From UBA1181 sp045639525 (GTDB taxonomy: Bacteria; Bacteroidota; Bacteroidia; Bacteroidales; Paludibacteraceae): a DNA stretch of 64,000 nucleotides. Under the pieces are notes generated by a model. That model saw only the letters and a program-made list of their open reading frames with translations, did no database searches and was not told where the DNA came from. The translations under genes and the position numbers were made by a program. The DNA lies in contig JAZUDI010000068.1 of NCBI GenBank assembly GCA_045639525.1, positions 1-64,000 on the forward strand, written 5' to 3'. Positions 24,869 to 33,819 of the stretch are shown piece by piece (the first letter of the stretch is position 1; each line of letters starts with the position of its first letter).

Positions 24869-26461
24869 ATGACACGGTACATTTTTGTGACAGGAGGTGT
24901 GGTTTCATCCTTAGGAAAGGGAATTATCTCCTCTTCCATCGGTAAATTGCTACAAGACAGAGGATATAGCATCACCATTCAGAAGTTCGATCCATATATC
25001 AATATCGATCCGGGAACATTGAATCCATATGAGCATGGAGAGTGTTATGTGACGGTGGATGGTATGGAGACAGATTTGGACCTTGGTCATTACGAACGTT
25101 TCACAGGTATTCATACGACGCGTAATAATTCCATCACCACAGGCCGTATCTACAAAACGGTCATCGATAGAGAGCGTCGTGGTGACTACTTGGGAAAAAC
25201 CATCCAAGTGGTACCTCATATCACCGATGAAATCAAACGTCGCATGTTGCGCAAAGACGAGGAGGAGACCGGTACACTTCCTGATTTCGTCATCACAGAG
25301 GTGGGCGGAACCATCGGTGACATCGAATCCGCCCCATTTATGGAGGCTATCCGTCAACTTCGTTGGGAGTTGGGCAAGCGTGCCGCTTGTGTCCACTTGA
25401 CTTATGTCCCATACTTGAAGGCGGCGGATGAGTTGAAGACCAAACCTACGCAACACTCCGTCAAGGAGATGCAGGGAATGGGAATCCAACCCGACGTGTT
25501 GATTCTCCGCACAGAGAAGCACCTTTCCGACAGCGTTCGCCAAAAGGTGGCCTCTTTCTGTAATGTTGATTTGGAGTGTGTGGTGCAGAGCGAGGATATG
25601 CCGAGCATCTACGAGGTGCCAGTCAGCATGCAACAGCAAGGCTTGGATGCGGCATTACTACGCAAATTCGGCATCCCAGTAGGAGAGACTCCTAAGATGG
25701 AAAACTGGCATAAATTCCTTGAATTACGCCGAAATGCGACCAAAATTGTTAAAATTGGCCTTGTTGGTAAATATGATTTGCAAGATGCATACAAAAGTAT
25801 CAGAGAAAGTATTATCTTAGCGGGAATTTATAACAAGGTGAAAGTTGAGCTCAAATTTATCAACAGCGAGAACAGCTTCACCGCTGAGACTTGGAAGGAT
25901 ATCGATGGTGTTGTCATTTGTCCAGGATTCGGAAAGAGAGGTATCGAAGGTAAGATTGATGCGGTAAAATATTGCCGTGAAAACAATATTCCAACCTTTG
26001 GTATCTGTTTGGGTATGCAAATGATGGTCATCGAATTCGCCCGTAACGTTTTAGGCTATAAGGATGCGAACAGTAGCGAGATGGACACTGAGACACGCCA
26101 TAATGTGATCGACATCATGGAAGAGCAGAAGAACATCACTGAAATGGGCGGAACCATGCGTTTGGGCGCTTACGATTGTGATTTGCGTCCGGGATCAAGG
26201 GTTCGTGCCATCTATGGAGAGGATACAATCCAAGAGCGTCACCGCCACCGTTATGAATTCAATAACAAATATTTGGACGAGTACGAGAAGAACGGCATGA
26301 TGTGTGTCGGTCAGAATCCAAAGAGCAACTTGGTGGAAATCGTCGAGATACCAGGATTGAAATGGTTCATCGGAACCCAATTCCATCCGGAATATTCAAG
26401 CTCGGTATTGCGTCCACATCCATTATTTATGAATTTTGTTAAAACGATCATAGATGAATAA
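24869..26461 (+). CDS. pyrG: CTP synthase (PyrG)
   Basis: Aminates UTP to CTP with glutamine and ATP. The N-terminal synthase domain begins TRYIFVTGGVVSSLGKG and carries KFDPYINIDPGTLNPYEHGE. The C-terminal class I amidotransferase domain has the nucleophile in FGICLGMQ and the H-E pair in TQFHPEY. Its 530 residues are standard. It overlaps the carAB start by 8 bp, so translation is probably coupled. Confidence 0.97.
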   Translation: MTRYIFVTGGVVSSLGKGIISSSIGKLLQDRGYSITIQKFDPYINIDPGTLNPYEHGECYVTVDGMETDLDLGHYERFTGIHTTRNNSITTGRIYKTVIDRERRGDYLGKTIQVVPHITDEIKRRMLRKDEEETGTLPDFVITEVGGTIGDIESAPFMEAIRQLRWELGKRAACVHLTYVPYLKAADELKTKPTQHSVKEMQGMGIQPDVLILRTEKHLSDSVRQKVASFCNVDLECVVQSEDMPSIYEVPVSMQQQGLDAALLRKFGIPVGETPKMENWHKFLELRRNATKIVKIGLVGKYDLQDAYKSIRESIILAGIYNKVKVELKFINSENSFTAETWKDIDGVVICPGFGKRGIEGKIDAVKYCRENNIPTFGICLGMQMMVIEFARNVLGYKDANSSEMDTETRHNVIDIMEEQKNITEMGGTMRLGAYDCDLRPGSRVRAIYGEDTIQERHRHRYEFNNKYLDEYEKNGMMCVGQNPKSNLVEIVEIPGLKWFIGTQFHPEYSSSVLRPHPLFMNFVKTIIDE

Positions 26462-29400
26462 GAAAGCGATTTTACGACTCAGTGATGGTACTGAGTTTCA
26501 CGGCGTCAGTTTTGGTGCGGATAAACCCGTAGCGGGAGAGGTGGTATTCAACACCGCTATGATGGGTTATCCAGAGAGTTTGACAGACCCATCCTATGCG
26601 GGCCAGATTTTGGTAATGACCTTCCCATTGGTCGGTAACTATGGTGTGCCTTCAGAGGGAGTAGAAGCCAATGGTCTTTCCACCTTTATGGAGAGCGACC
26701 GTATTCATGTCCGCGCATTGGTGGTCAGCGACTACAGCCAACAGTTCAGCCACTGGAACGCGAAAGGTTCTCTTTCTGATTGGTTGAAGAGAGAAAATAT
26801 CGTAGGTATCACTGGCATCGACACCAGAGAGCTCACTAAAATCCTCCGTGAAAAGGGTAGTATGAGTGGTGTGATCATCGTAGAGGGTTGCGGGGAGATT
26901 CCTTTCGAGAATCCTAACTTGGTCAACCAAGTCGCTATGGTCAGCACCAAAGAGGTGGAAACTTTCGGAAACGGAAAGAAACGCGTCTGTCTCGTTGACA
27001 TGGGCGTTAAGCAAAATATCATCCGAGAATTGTTGAAGTACGATGTGACCGTCACGGTAGTTCCTTGGAACTACGACTTCAACCAATTGGAGTTTGACGG
27101 ACTCTTCATCAGTAATGGTCCTGGCGACCCTAACCTCTGCATGGAGACTGTGAAAAACGTCAGCACCTTCATGGAGAACGAAAAGAAGAGCGGCAAGAAT
27201 GTGAAGCCTATCTACGGTATCTGTATGGGTAACCAAATTCTTTCGTTGGCCGCTGGCGCTAAGGTGGAGAAGTTGAAATATGGACACCGTGGACACAATC
27301 AGCCTGTTCGTTTGATGCAAAACGGCAAGCCAACCACCAAGTGTTTCATCACCAGCCAAAACCACGGATATGCCGTTGATAACGATACCATTCCAGCAGA
27401 TTGGGAGCCACAATTCATCAATATGAACGACGGTAGTAACGAGGGTATCCGCCATAAGAAATATCCTTGGTTCTCTGCTCAGTTCCACCCAGAGGCATCT
27501 TCTGGTCCTACTGATACGGAGTATATCTTCGGTGAATTCGTCCGTTTGATGAGCGATCCAACCATCAAGAACCTCGCTGAAGAGGTGGAAGTGTTGAGCC
27601 GTCCAGAGGTGAAGAAGGTTCTCTTATTGGGTTCCGGCGCCTTGAAGATCGGTGAGGCTGGAGAGTTCGACTATTCCGGATCACAAGCCTTGAAGGCTTT
27701 GAAGGAGGAGGGTATCGAGACCATCTTGATCAACCCTAATATCGCCACTGTACAAACTTCCGAGGGAATTGCCGATAAGGTATATTTCTTACCTGTCACC
27801 CCATATTTCGTGGAACGTGTCATCGAGAAGGAGCACCCAGAGGGAATTCTCCTCAGCTTCGGTGGTCAAACCGCTTTGAACTGTGGTGTCGCTCTCTACG
27901 AGCAAGGCATATTAGCCAAGCATAATGTCCAAGTGTTGGGAACGCCAGTTCAAGCCATCATCGACACGGAGGACCGCGAGTTGTTCGTGAAGAAACTCGA
28001 TGAAATCGGTGTGAAGACCATTAAATCCCAGGCTTGTGAGACCATCGAAGAGGCCAGAAAAGCCGCTAAGGATTTGGGTTACCCTGTCATCATCCGTGCC
28101 GCTTACGCCTTGGGAGGTCTTGGTTCCGGTTTCTGTGACAATGAGGAAGAGCTCAATACCATCGCTGAAAAGGCATTTTCTTTCTCTCCGCAAGTCTTGG
28201 TGGAGAAGTCTTTGAAGGGTTGGAAGGAGATCGAGTACGAGGTGGTTCGTGACCGCTTCGACAACTGTATCACCGTATGTAACATGGAGAATTTCGACCC
28301 GCTCGGTATCCACACCGGTGAGTCTATCGTCATCGCTCCATCCCAAACATTGACCAACAGCGAATACCACAAACTCCGCGCCTTGGCGATTAAGATCATC
28401 CGTCACATCGGTATCGTCGGAGAGTGTAACGTTCAATACGCGTTTGACCCATTCAGCGAGGATTATCGGGTGATCGAGGTGAACGCCCGTCTTTCCAGAA
28501 GTTCCGCTTTGGCATCCAAGGCTACGGGTTATCCACTGGCTTTCGTGGCTGCTAAATTGGGCTTGGGCTACGGATTGTTCGATTTGAAGAACTCCGTAAC
28601 CAAGACGACCTCCGCATTCTTCGAGCCAGCGCTCGACTATGTGGTATGTAAGATTCCTCGTTGGGACTTGGGTAAATTCCATGGCGTGGACAGAGAGTTG
28701 GGAAGTTCCATGAAGTCTGTCGGAGAGGTAATGGCTATCGGTCGTAACTTCGAGGAGGCCATCCAAAAGGGTCTTCGTATGATCGGACAGGGCATGCACG
28801 GTTTTGTGGGCAACAAGGAGTTGGTGATCGACAACCTTGACCAAGCGCTCCACGCGCCTACCGACAAGCGTATCTTCATGATCGAGAAGGCCTTCTTTGC
28901 CGGCTATTCCGTAGAGCAGATCCACGACCTTACCAAGATCGACGATTGGTTCCTTGATAAGTTGTTGAACATCTACAATATCAACACCGAATTGCGTGCG
29001 GTGAAATCCTTGGAGGATTTGGATGCGGAATTGCTTAATAGAGCGAAAGTGTACGGTTTCACCGATTTCCAAGTGGCTCGTGCCATCGGCATGGAGAAGA
29101 GCATGGATATCGAGGAGGCCATCTTGAAAGTTCGCCAATATCGTAAATCGAAGGGTATTGTCCCTCATGTGAAGCAAATCGATACCTTGGCGGCTGAATA
29201 TCCTGCGCAGACCAACTATTTGTACCTCACATACTCCGCGGTGGCGAATGATATCGAAAAGGATCCTAACCCTGCCGTGATCGTTTTGGGTTCAGGCGCT
29301 TACCGTATCGGTTCATCCGTAGAGTTCGACTGGTGTGGCGTTCAAGCTTTGAACACCATCCGTAAAGAGGGTTACAAATCCATCATGATCAACTACAATC

Positions 29401-30815
29401 CTGAGACCGTTTCCACCGACTACGACATGTGCGATAGACTCTACTTCGATGAGTTGACCTTCGAGCGTGTGATGGATGTGATCGAAATCGAGCAGCCTAA
29501 GGGTGTGGTGGTCAGCACTGGTGGCCAGATCCCGAACAACCTCGCCATGAAGTTGGACGAGCAAAATGTGCCTATCTTGGGAACACAAGCGAAATACATC
29601 GATAACGCTGAGGACCGCGATAAATTCTCCGCAATGTTGGACCGCATTGGCGTAGATCAACCAGAGTGGAGCGCATTGACCAACATGGAGGATGTGAACA
29701 AATTCATCGCCAAAGTGGGTTATCCGGTATTGGTTCGTCCATCCTACGTGCTTTCCGGAGCGGCGATGAATGTATGTTCCAACCAAGATGAATTGGAGCG
29801 TTTCCTTGCCTTGGCAGCGAATGTCAGCAAGAAGCACCCAGTCGTTATCAGTAAGTTTATGTTGAACACCAAGGAGGTGGAGATGGATGCGGTAGCGAAA
29901 GATGGCGAAATCCTCGCTTACGCGATCTCTGAACACATTGAGTACGCTGGTGTCCACTCAGGTGACGCTACGATCCAATATCCAGCCCAAAAGCTCTATA
30001 TCGAGACGGTAAAGCGTATCAAGAAGATCTCCGCTCAAATCGCGAAGGAGTTGCATATCTCCGGACCATTCAACATCCAATACTTGGCAAGGGAGAACGA
30101 AATCAAGGTGATCGAGTGTAATCTCCGCGCCAGCCGTTCCTTCCCATTCGTCAGCAAGGTGCTGAAGAACAACTTGATTGAGATCGCCACCAAGGTCATG
30201 CTTGGTCTTCCAGTAGAGAAGCTCCACAAGTCATGCTTCGACTTTGATTATGTGGGTATCAAGGCGAGCCAATTCAGTTTCAATCGTCTCCAAAAGGCCG
30301 ATCCGGTTTTGGGTGTCGACATGGTATCCACGGGTGAGGTGGGATGTTTGGGACCAGACGCAAACAGCGCATTGTTGCTCGCTATGCTCTCTGTCGGACA
30401 ACGTGTTCCAAAGAAGACGGTGTTGCTCTCAACTGGAGGCGCGAAGGATAAGGCAGCCATGTTGGATGCCGCTCATCTTTTGGTTCAAAATGGTTACGAA
30501 ATCTACGCAACCAACGGAACCAGCCGCTACCTTTCGGAGAATGGCGTACCAAACACATTGGTTTACTGGCCAAGCGATGCGGACAAACAACCGCAAGCAT
30601 TGGATTTGATGCATGAGCACAAAATTGATATGGTGGTCAACATTCCGAAGGATTTGACCGTTCACGAGTTGACCAATGGATATAAGATCCGTCGTTCGGC
30701 TGTCGATTTGAACATTCCGTTGATCACCAATCCACGGTTGGCGACAGCCTTCATCCGTGCCTTCTGTTCTATGAAGGTGGAGGATTTGCCAATCAAGCCT
30801 TGGAACGAGTATTAA
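26454..30815 (+). CDS. carAB: Fused carbamoyl-phosphate synthase, glutaminase plus synthetase (CarA-CarB)
   Basis: Makes carbamoyl phosphate from glutamine, bicarbonate and ATP for pyrimidines and arginine. Residues 1 to about 375 are a complete CarA-like subunit with the glutaminase nucleophile Cys257 in YGICMGNQ and the FHPEA site. A linker of only about 10 residues (LAEEVEVLSR) leads to a complete CarB-like subunit from about 386 (VLLLGSGALKIGEAGEFDYSG). The second ATP-grasp half includes STGGQIPNNLA, VRPSYVLSGAAMNV, AGVHSGDAT and ECNLRASRSFPFVSK. These resemble animal CAD/CPS1 more than Escherichia coli CarB. The frame is open throughout its 1453 residues. Most bacteria encode two separate subunits, so the fusion is notable. 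It starts inside pyrG and ends before a terminator. Confidence 0.95.
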   Translation: MNKKAILRLSDGTEFHGVSFGADKPVAGEVVFNTAMMGYPESLTDPSYAGQILVMTFPLVGNYGVPSEGVEANGLSTFMESDRIHVRALVVSDYSQQFSHWNAKGSLSDWLKRENIVGITGIDTRELTKILREKGSMSGVIIVEGCGEIPFENPNLVNQVAMVSTKEVETFGNGKKRVCLVDMGVKQNIIRELLKYDVTVTVVPWNYDFNQLEFDGLFISNGPGDPNLCMETVKNVSTFMENEKKSGKNVKPIYGICMGNQILSLAAGAKVEKLKYGHRGHNQPVRLMQNGKPTTKCFITSQNHGYAVDNDTIPADWEPQFINMNDGSNEGIRHKKYPWFSAQFHPEASSGPTDTEYIFGEFVRLMSDPTIKNLAEEVEVLSRPEVKKVLLLGSGALKIGEAGEFDYSGSQALKALKEEGIETILINPNIATVQTSEGIADKVYFLPVTPYFVERVIEKEHPEGILLSFGGQTALNCGVALYEQGILAKHNVQVLGTPVQAIIDTEDRELFVKKLDEIGVKTIKSQACETIEEARKAAKDLGYPVIIRAAYALGGLGSGFCDNEEELNTIAEKAFSFSPQVLVEKSLKGWKEIEYEVVRDRFDNCITVCNMENFDPLGIHTGESIVIAPSQTLTNSEYHKLRALAIKIIRHIGIVGECNVQYAFDPFSEDYRVIEVNARLSRSSALASKATGYPLAFVAAKLGLGYGLFDLKNSVTKTTSAFFEPALDYVVCKIPRWDLGKFHGVDRELGSSMKSVGEVMAIGRNFEEAIQKGLRMIGQGMHGFVGNKELVIDNLDQALHAPTDKRIFMIEKAFFAGYSVEQIHDLTKIDDWFLDKLLNIYNINTELRAVKSLEDLDAELLNRAKVYGFTDFQVARAIGMEKSMDIEEAILKVRQYRKSKGIVPHVKQIDTLAAEYPAQTNYLYLTYSAVANDIEKDPNPAVIVLGSGAYRIGSSVEFDWCGVQALNTIRKEGYKSIMINYNPETVSTDYDMCDRLYFDELTFERVMDVIEIEQPKGVVVSTGGQIPNNLAMKLDEQNVPILGTQAKYIDNAEDRDKFSAMLDRIGVDQPEWSALTNMEDVNKFIAKVGYPVLVRPSYVLSGAAMNVCSNQDELERFLALAANVSKKHPVVISKFMLNTKEVEMDAVAKDGEILAYAISEHIEYAGVHSGDATIQYPAQKLYIETVKRIKKISAQIAKELHISGPFNIQYLARENEIKVIECNLRASRSFPFVSKVLKNNLIEIATKVMLGLPVEKLHKSCFDFDYVGIKASQFSFNRLQKADPVLGVDMVSTGEVGCLGPDANSALLLAMLSVGQRVPKKTVLLSTGGAKDKAAMLDAAHLLVQNGYEIYATNGTSRYLSENGVPNTLVYWPSDADKQPQALDLMHEHKIDMVVNIPKDLTVHELTNGYKIRRSAVDLNIPLITNPRLATAFIRAFCSMKVEDLPIKPWNEY

Positions 30816-30831
30816 TCATTCGTGTCATGAT

Positions 30832-30867
30832 AGAGAATCCCTGCCACATTGTGGTGGGGATTTTTTT
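30832..30867 (+). terminator. Terminator of carAB, copy 1 of a 34-bp direct repeat
   Basis: AATCCCTGCCAC and GTGGTGGGGATT form a stem around ATTG, followed by seven T. The 34 bp from 30832 to 30865 recur without change at 31721-31754, beyond the toxin-antitoxin pair. Confidence 0.85.
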
Positions 30868-30903
30868 CATTCAAGAACTGTGATATAATTCAAACTTTTA
30901 TTC

Positions 30904-30911
30904 TAACTTTG
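30904..30911 (+). promoter_or_regulatory. Candidate -7 element for the GNAT toxin-antitoxin pair
   Basis: TAACTTTG fits TAnnTTTG and lies 34 bp before the antitoxin-like gene. No clear TTTG element is seen at the expected -33 spacing. Confidence 0.5.
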
Positions 30912-30945
30912 CATTAATAAAGTTTGCAACTAAAAATTTATAATT

Positions 30946-31164
30946 ATGGCAAGACCTATCAAAGAGACACCGATTCTTTTCGGAGAAGATGCAAGACGTT
31001 TTGAAGAACGTATGCGAGAAAATCACAAAGTTAGTACAGAAGAGATGGAACGTATTCAGAAGAATTACGAGTTAGCGTTGGATATGTTAGCAAGAGGAAA
31101 AAATCTAAAACTAAAAACTAAACCTATTACCCAAGATGAAATTGACGCGATTCTCAACAAATGA
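30946..31164 (+). CDS. Putative antitoxin of a GNAT toxin-antitoxin pair
   Basis: A 72-residue charged protein (MARPIKETPILFGEDARRFEERM, then a helical DMLARGKNLKLK and a C-terminal TQDEIDAILNK). It overlaps the acetyltransferase start by 29 bp, as in many type II pairs. I see no clear ribbon-helix-helix. The role is inferred from size, overlap and the insertion-like setting between duplicated terminators. Confidence 0.7.
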   Translation: MARPIKETPILFGEDARRFEERMRENHKVSTEEMERIQKNYELALDMLARGKNLKLKTKPITQDEIDAILNK

Positions 31165-31699
31165 TCTAGTAATTCGGAGGTTAACAGAAGAAGAAATCAT
31201 AGAAAATTTCAATTGCGGAGATGATGATTTAAATGATTATGTCCTCAACAATGTCAGAACATATCGACATGCAAAACTGGCTGTTACTTACGTAGTTTCA
31301 TTGCAAAATGACGTAAATAAAGTATTAGGATTTTGCAGCTTAGCCAATGACAAGGTTTCGTTGTCTGATTTCGATAATAATAATGAGTTCAATCGATTTC
31401 GAAGGAGAAGAGGATTTCCGCAGTCTAAACGTCTAAAAAGTTACCCTGCAGTAAAAATTTGTCGACTTGGCGTAGATTTATCTGCGCATGGATGCAAAAT
31501 AGGTTCCATTTTTTTAGATTTTATCAAGCAGTTTTTTGCCGTAGATAATAAGTCGGGATGTCGTTTTGTTACGGTTGACGCCTATACAGATGCCATTCCA
31601 TTTTACGAAAAGAATGGGTTCCTTCCCCTTAGCACTGTCGACGAAGATACATCATATACAAAATTAATGTACTATGATTTAAACGACTTATCCGCATGA
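31136..31699 (+). CDS. GNAT-family acetyltransferase, putative toxin
   Basis: A 187-residue GNAT protein with IRRLTEEEIIENFNCGDDDLNDYVLNN at the start, an acetyl-CoA region around KICRLGVDLSAHGCKIGSIFLDFI, and the typical end DAYTDAIPFYEKNGF. Pairs of a short protein and a GNAT enzyme include TacT-type toxins that acetylate aminoacyl-tRNA; that activity is inference here. The gene is AT-rich compared with carAB and prfC on either side, in keeping with acquisition. Confidence 0.8.
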   Translation: MKLTRFSTNDLVIRRLTEEEIIENFNCGDDDLNDYVLNNVRTYRHAKLAVTYVVSLQNDVNKVLGFCSLANDKVSLSDFDNNNEFNRFRRRRGFPQSKRLKSYPAVKICRLGVDLSAHGCKIGSIFLDFIKQFFAVDNKSGCRFVTVDAYTDAIPFYEKNGFLPLSTVDEDTSYTKLMYYDLNDLSA

Positions 31700-31720
31700 T
31701 CAATTGTTTGTGACAAAAGA

Positions 31721-31754
31721 AGAGAATCCCTGCCACATTGTGGTGGGGATTTTT
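31721..31754 (+). terminator. Duplicate terminator, copy 2 of the 34-bp direct repeat
   Basis: Identical over 34 bp to the carAB terminator at 30832-30865, including stem, loop and five T. It now ends the toxin-antitoxin unit. The pair of copies encloses an 889-bp repeat-to-repeat unit. Confidence 0.85.
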
Positions 31755-31788
31755 CGTATAGCATAGATGTCATGATGATTTAGACGAT

Positions 31789-31823
31789 TTGTGCGAACCA
31801 TACAATTCTTTTTACTAACTTTG
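31789..31823 (+). promoter_or_regulatory. Candidate promoter of prfC
   Basis: TAACTTTG at 31816-31823 fits the -7 consensus and lies 26 bp upstream of the ATG. The nearest TTTG-like element (TTG at 31789) is 24 bp away, slightly long. Confidence 0.5.
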
Positions 31824-31849
31824 CGGAAGCATTTTTTACAGAAGAATTT

Positions 31850-33430
31850 ATGGGCTTATCAGAAGAGATCAAAAGAAGAAGAACCTTCGCGATTATCAGT
31901 CACCCGGATGCGGGTAAGACAACATTGACAGAGAAATTGTTGTTGTTCGGTGGTGCGATCCATATCGCCGGTGCGGTGAAATCGAACAAAATCAAAAAGA
32001 CCGCCACATCCGACTGGATGGAAATCGAGAAGCAACGTGGTATCTCCGTAGCGACTTCCGTGATGGCTTTCGACTACAATGGATTCAAAATCAATATCCT
32101 TGATACCCCAGGACACCAAGACTTCCAAGAGGACACCTTCCGTACCTTGACTGCTGTGGACAGCGTAATCATCGTCGTTGACTGCGCAAAAGGTGTGGAG
32201 GCACAGACCCGTAAATTGATGAATGTCTGCCGTATGCGCAATACCCCAGTGATTGTCTTCGTCAACAAGATGGACCGCAACGGTAACAACGCCTTCGATC
32301 TGATGGATGAATTGGAGAAGGAACTCAACATTCGTGTCCGTCCGCTCTCTTGGCCAATCAACCAAGGAGATAAGTTCAAGGGCGTTTATAACATTTATGA
32401 GAGAAAACTCAACCTCTATACGCCTAACAAGCAAATCATCACAGAAAACATCGAATTCAAGGACATCAACAGCCCTGAATTGGAGAAGCATATCCCTTCA
32501 GAGGATGCGCAGCAGTTGCGAGAGGACCTCGAATTGATCGATGGCGTATATCCTGAATTGGACATCAATGAATATTTGGCTGGCCAGGTGGCTCCCGTAT
32601 TCTTCGGTAGTGCCTTGAACAACTTCGGTGTGAAGGAGTTGCTCGATTGCTTCTGTCAGATCGCACCAACGCCACAACCGACACAAACCGTGGAGCGTGA
32701 GGTGAAGCCAGAAGAGGAGAACTTCTCTGGTTTCGTGTTCAAGATCCATGCCAATATGGACCCTAACCACCGCAGTTGTATCGCCTTTGTAAAGGTCTGC
32801 TCCGGTAAATTCGAGCGTAATGTGAACTACAAGCATGTCCGACACAACAAGATGTTGAAATTCTCCGCGCCTACTTGTTTTATGGCCCAGAAGAAAGAGA
32901 CAGTGGACGAGGCGTGGCCGGGTGACATCGTCGGTTTGCCAGATTCCGGCGGTACTTTCAAAATCGGTGACACCTTGTCTTCCGGCGAGGATATCCACTT
33001 TAAAGGATTGCCAAGTTTCTCTCCAGAGATGTTCAAATACATCGAGAACGATGATCCGATGAAGGCGAAACAATTGGCTAAGGGTATCGAGCAGTTGATG
33101 GACGAGGGTGTGGCCCAAGTCTTCACCAACCAATTCAACGGAAGAAAGATCATCGGTACTGTGGGACAATTGCAGTTTGAGGTAATCCAATACCGTCTGC
33201 TCCACGAGTACAATGCCAAGTGTCGTTGGGAGCCTATCAATCTCTACAAAGCGTGCTGGATCGAAAGTGACGATGCCGAGGCGTTGGATAACTTCAAGAA
33301 GCGTAAGTACCAATTCATGGCGAAGGATAAAGAGGGCAGGGATGTCTTCTTGGCCGATTCCGGCTACATCCTCCAGATGGCGCAGTCCGACTTCCCGAAG
33401 ATCCGTTTCCACTTCTCTTCTGAATTCTAA
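31850..33430 (+). CDS. prfC: Peptide chain release factor 3
   Basis: GTPase that recycles RF1/RF2 from the ribosome after termination. G1 is SHPDAGKTT near residue 17, G3 is DTPGHQDF, and G4 is NKMD. The RF3-specific VKSNKIKKTATSDWMEIEKQRGISVATSV is present. Its 526 residues are typical. It starts a group with the thioesterase (12-bp gap) and trmD (2-bp gap). Confidence 0.97.
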   Translation: MGLSEEIKRRRTFAIISHPDAGKTTLTEKLLLFGGAIHIAGAVKSNKIKKTATSDWMEIEKQRGISVATSVMAFDYNGFKINILDTPGHQDFQEDTFRTLTAVDSVIIVVDCAKGVEAQTRKLMNVCRMRNTPVIVFVNKMDRNGNNAFDLMDELEKELNIRVRPLSWPINQGDKFKGVYNIYERKLNLYTPNKQIITENIEFKDINSPELEKHIPSEDAQQLREDLELIDGVYPELDINEYLAGQVAPVFFGSALNNFGVKELLDCFCQIAPTPQPTQTVEREVKPEEENFSGFVFKIHANMDPNHRSCIAFVKVCSGKFERNVNYKHVRHNKMLKFSAPTCFMAQKKETVDEAWPGDIVGLPDSGGTFKIGDTLSSGEDIHFKGLPSFSPEMFKYIENDDPMKAKQLAKGIEQLMDEGVAQVFTNQFNGRKIIGTVGQLQFEVIQYRLLHEYNAKCRWEPINLYKACWIESDDAEALDNFKKRKYQFMAKDKEGRDVFLADSGYILQMAQSDFPKIRFHFSSEF

Positions 33431-33442
33431 ACAAACGGTATC

Positions 33443-33817
33443 ATGGAAGTAGGTCAAACATATAGCCAAGTCATCACCGTCCGTGAGCAGGACTCCGCAA
33501 TCGCCTTAGGTTCTGGCACCCTCATGGTGTTCGGCACGCCCGCTATGATCGCATATATGGAGAACACGGCGCTTAAGATGGTGGAATCGGACCTGCCGGC
33601 AGGCAGCGGGACCGTAGGCATCGAGATGAACGCGAAACATACGAAAGCATCCGCTATCGGTGCTAAAATCACCATTTCAGCGAAGATTACGGAGATCGAT
33701 GGACGTAGAATCGCCTATGCCATAGAGGCAAAGGACGAAAAGGGAGATTTGATCGGATCTGCCGACCACCAACGATTCATTGTCGATGCGGAACGTTTTA
33801 TGAGTAAATTGAAATAG
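33443..33817 (+). CDS. FlK-like hot-dog thioesterase
   Basis: A 124-residue single hot-dog domain with GTPAMIAYMENTA and a C-terminal SADHQRFIVD, as in the fluoroacetyl-CoA thioesterase (FlK) family. It probably hydrolyses a small acyl-CoA; the substrate cannot be told from sequence. It is tightly packed between prfC and trmD, so it is likely a housekeeping gene here. Confidence 0.8.
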   Translation: MEVGQTYSQVITVREQDSAIALGSGTLMVFGTPAMIAYMENTALKMVESDLPAGSGTVGIEMNAKHTKASAIGAKITISAKITEIDGRRIAYAIEAKDEKGDLIGSADHQRFIVDAERFMSKLK

Positions 33818-33819
33818 CC

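Noticed and set aside
27912..29177. Long minus-strand open frame (421 codons) opposite carAB, and similar antisense frames opposite the xylanase, era, der, hsdR and prfC genes
   Set aside because: They mirror the codon pattern of strongly supported genes on the other strand, have no recognisable motifs and no ribosome-binding sites or promoters.
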